From assembly GCA_023388675.1 (NCBI GenBank), contig JAEWFU010000530.1:1-7453 (forward strand): a stretch of 7,453 nt of DNA, in the 5' to 3' direction. This DNA is from Pseudomonadota bacterium. Its GTDB lineage: Bacteria > Pseudomonadota > Alphaproteobacteria > Rhizobiales > Rhizobiaceae. Below the pieces are notes generated by a model that saw nothing but the letters and a program-made list of their open reading frames with translations, made no database searches and had not been told where the DNA came from. Each line of letters starts with the position of its first letter. The stretch's first letter is position 1. Below, one piece after another: positions 6,962 to 7,453 of the stretch. The translations under genes were made by a program, and so were the position numbers.

Positions 6962-7453
6962 TTGAAATCACTCGACATTGCAATTGCCGGCGCGGGACCG
7001 GCCGGGCTTGCCGCGGCGCTGTTCCTGCACCGTGCCGGCCATCGCGTCACGGTCTTCGAGCGCTTCGATGCGCCGAAGCCGCTCGGCTCCGGCCTCATCC
7101 TCCAGCCGACGGGCCTCACCGTTCTCGACCGACTGGGCCTGCTCTCTGAGATCATGGCGCGCGGCAGCCGCATCGATCGCCTCCATGGCAGCGACGCGAA
7201 AAGCGGCCGCACCGTGCTGGACGTGCGTTACGACGCGCAGCGCAAGGGCCGCTTCGGCCTCGCGGTCCATCGTGCAGCTCTGTTCGGTGTCCTGCATCGC
7301 GCCGTCGAGGCGCAAGGCATTGCCATCGAGACCGGCAACGAGATCGTGGGACTGGACGCAGGCGCCACTCACGCTGCGCTCAAGGGCGCGGGCGGTCGCA
7401 AACTCGGTCGTTTCGACCTTGTGGTCGATGCCAGCGGCGCGCGCTCCCCGCTC
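6962..7453 (+). CDS. FAD-dependent monooxygenase (5' part; runs off the window)
   Basis: An open frame of 164 codons begins with TTG and continues to the last base with no stop. The product matches the UbiH/PHBH-like FAD-binding monooxygenase family, which hydroxylates aromatic or related small molecules using NAD(P)H and O2. The nucleotide-binding motif GAGPAG (residues 10-15) is followed by a hydrophobic helix and VTVFER, whose Glu33 should bind the FAD ribose. GSGLILQPTGLTVLDRLGLL (42-61) and FGLAVHRAALFGVLHRAV (the region holding the family arginine) follow, and VVDASGARS (about 154-162) matches the DG-type motif. No ATG or GTG in this frame lies between the regulator stop and GAGPAG, so TTG at 6962 is the best start, preceded by a weak GGCAGGG. 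The family usually runs to about 370-420 residues, so over half the gene is missing. It is probably co-transcribed with the HxlR gene. Substrate unknown. Confidence 0.88.
   Translation, partial: MKSLDIAIAGAGPAGLAAALFLHRAGHRVTVFERFDAPKPLGSGLILQPTGLTVLDRLGLLSEIMARGSRIDRLHGSDAKSGRTVLDVRYDAQRKGRFGLAVHRAALFGVLHRAVEAQGIAIETGNEIVGLDAGATHAALKGAGGRKLGRFDLVVDASGARSPL

Noticed and set aside
1..7453. Defence system, prophage, transposon or CRISPR array
   Set aside because: No integrase, transposase, Cas, nuclease, toxin or spaced-repeat pattern is seen. The lone helicase has no nuclease partner and its neighbours are ordinary genes.

Overview
This window looks like ordinary chromosome from a GC-rich alphaproteobacterium, most likely of the Hyphomicrobiales (Rhizobiales; Phyllobacteriaceae or Brucellaceae-like). 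The evidence is the compact GC-rich coding, and the sequence style of three proteins: PdxJ (N-terminus [19 protein letters not shown], with HPRPDQRH), the short RecD/Dda-like helicase, and Kup. This placement rests on recalled family sequences, not on a search. I see no tRNA, rRNA, CRISPR array, insertion sequence, integrase, phage gene or toxin-antitoxin pair.

Layout. Positions 103-1230 (+) encode a small superfamily 1 helicase with a full motif set. It converges on, and overlaps by 38 bp, a PP2C-type Ser/Thr phosphatase gene (1193-2107, -). Upstream of the phosphatase on the same strand, after a 63-bp gap, is a SpoIIAA-like STAS/SEC14-domain gene (2171-2578, -), so these two probably form one transcription unit. 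A 117-bp divergent intergenic region separates it from pdxJ (2696-3442, +), the pyridoxine 5'-phosphate synthase of vitamin B6 synthesis. The next gene, 108 bp later, is kup (3551-5482, +), a K+ uptake permease. A perfect 15-bp palindrome lies between pdxJ and the kup ribosome binding site. A GC-rich hairpin at 5488-5512 fills the short gap between kup and the convergent next gene.

The right part is a small redox module. It has a QorB/YtfG-like NAD(P)H-dependent oxidoreductase (5520-6407, -), a divergent HxlR-family regulator (6529-6939, +) carrying the family's N-terminal cysteine, and, 22 bp after the regulator, the start of an FAD-dependent monooxygenase (6962 to the window edge, +). The last gene begins with TTG and is cut off by the window end. 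The layout suggests that the HxlR protein controls the divergent reductase, and perhaps its own operon with the monooxygenase, in response to electrophiles or quinones.

I found no convincing new biological system. The points most worth checking are the STAS-PP2C pair, the palindrome before kup, the HxlR/QorB/monooxygenase module with its promoter palindrome, and the antisense overlap of the helicase and phosphatase genes.
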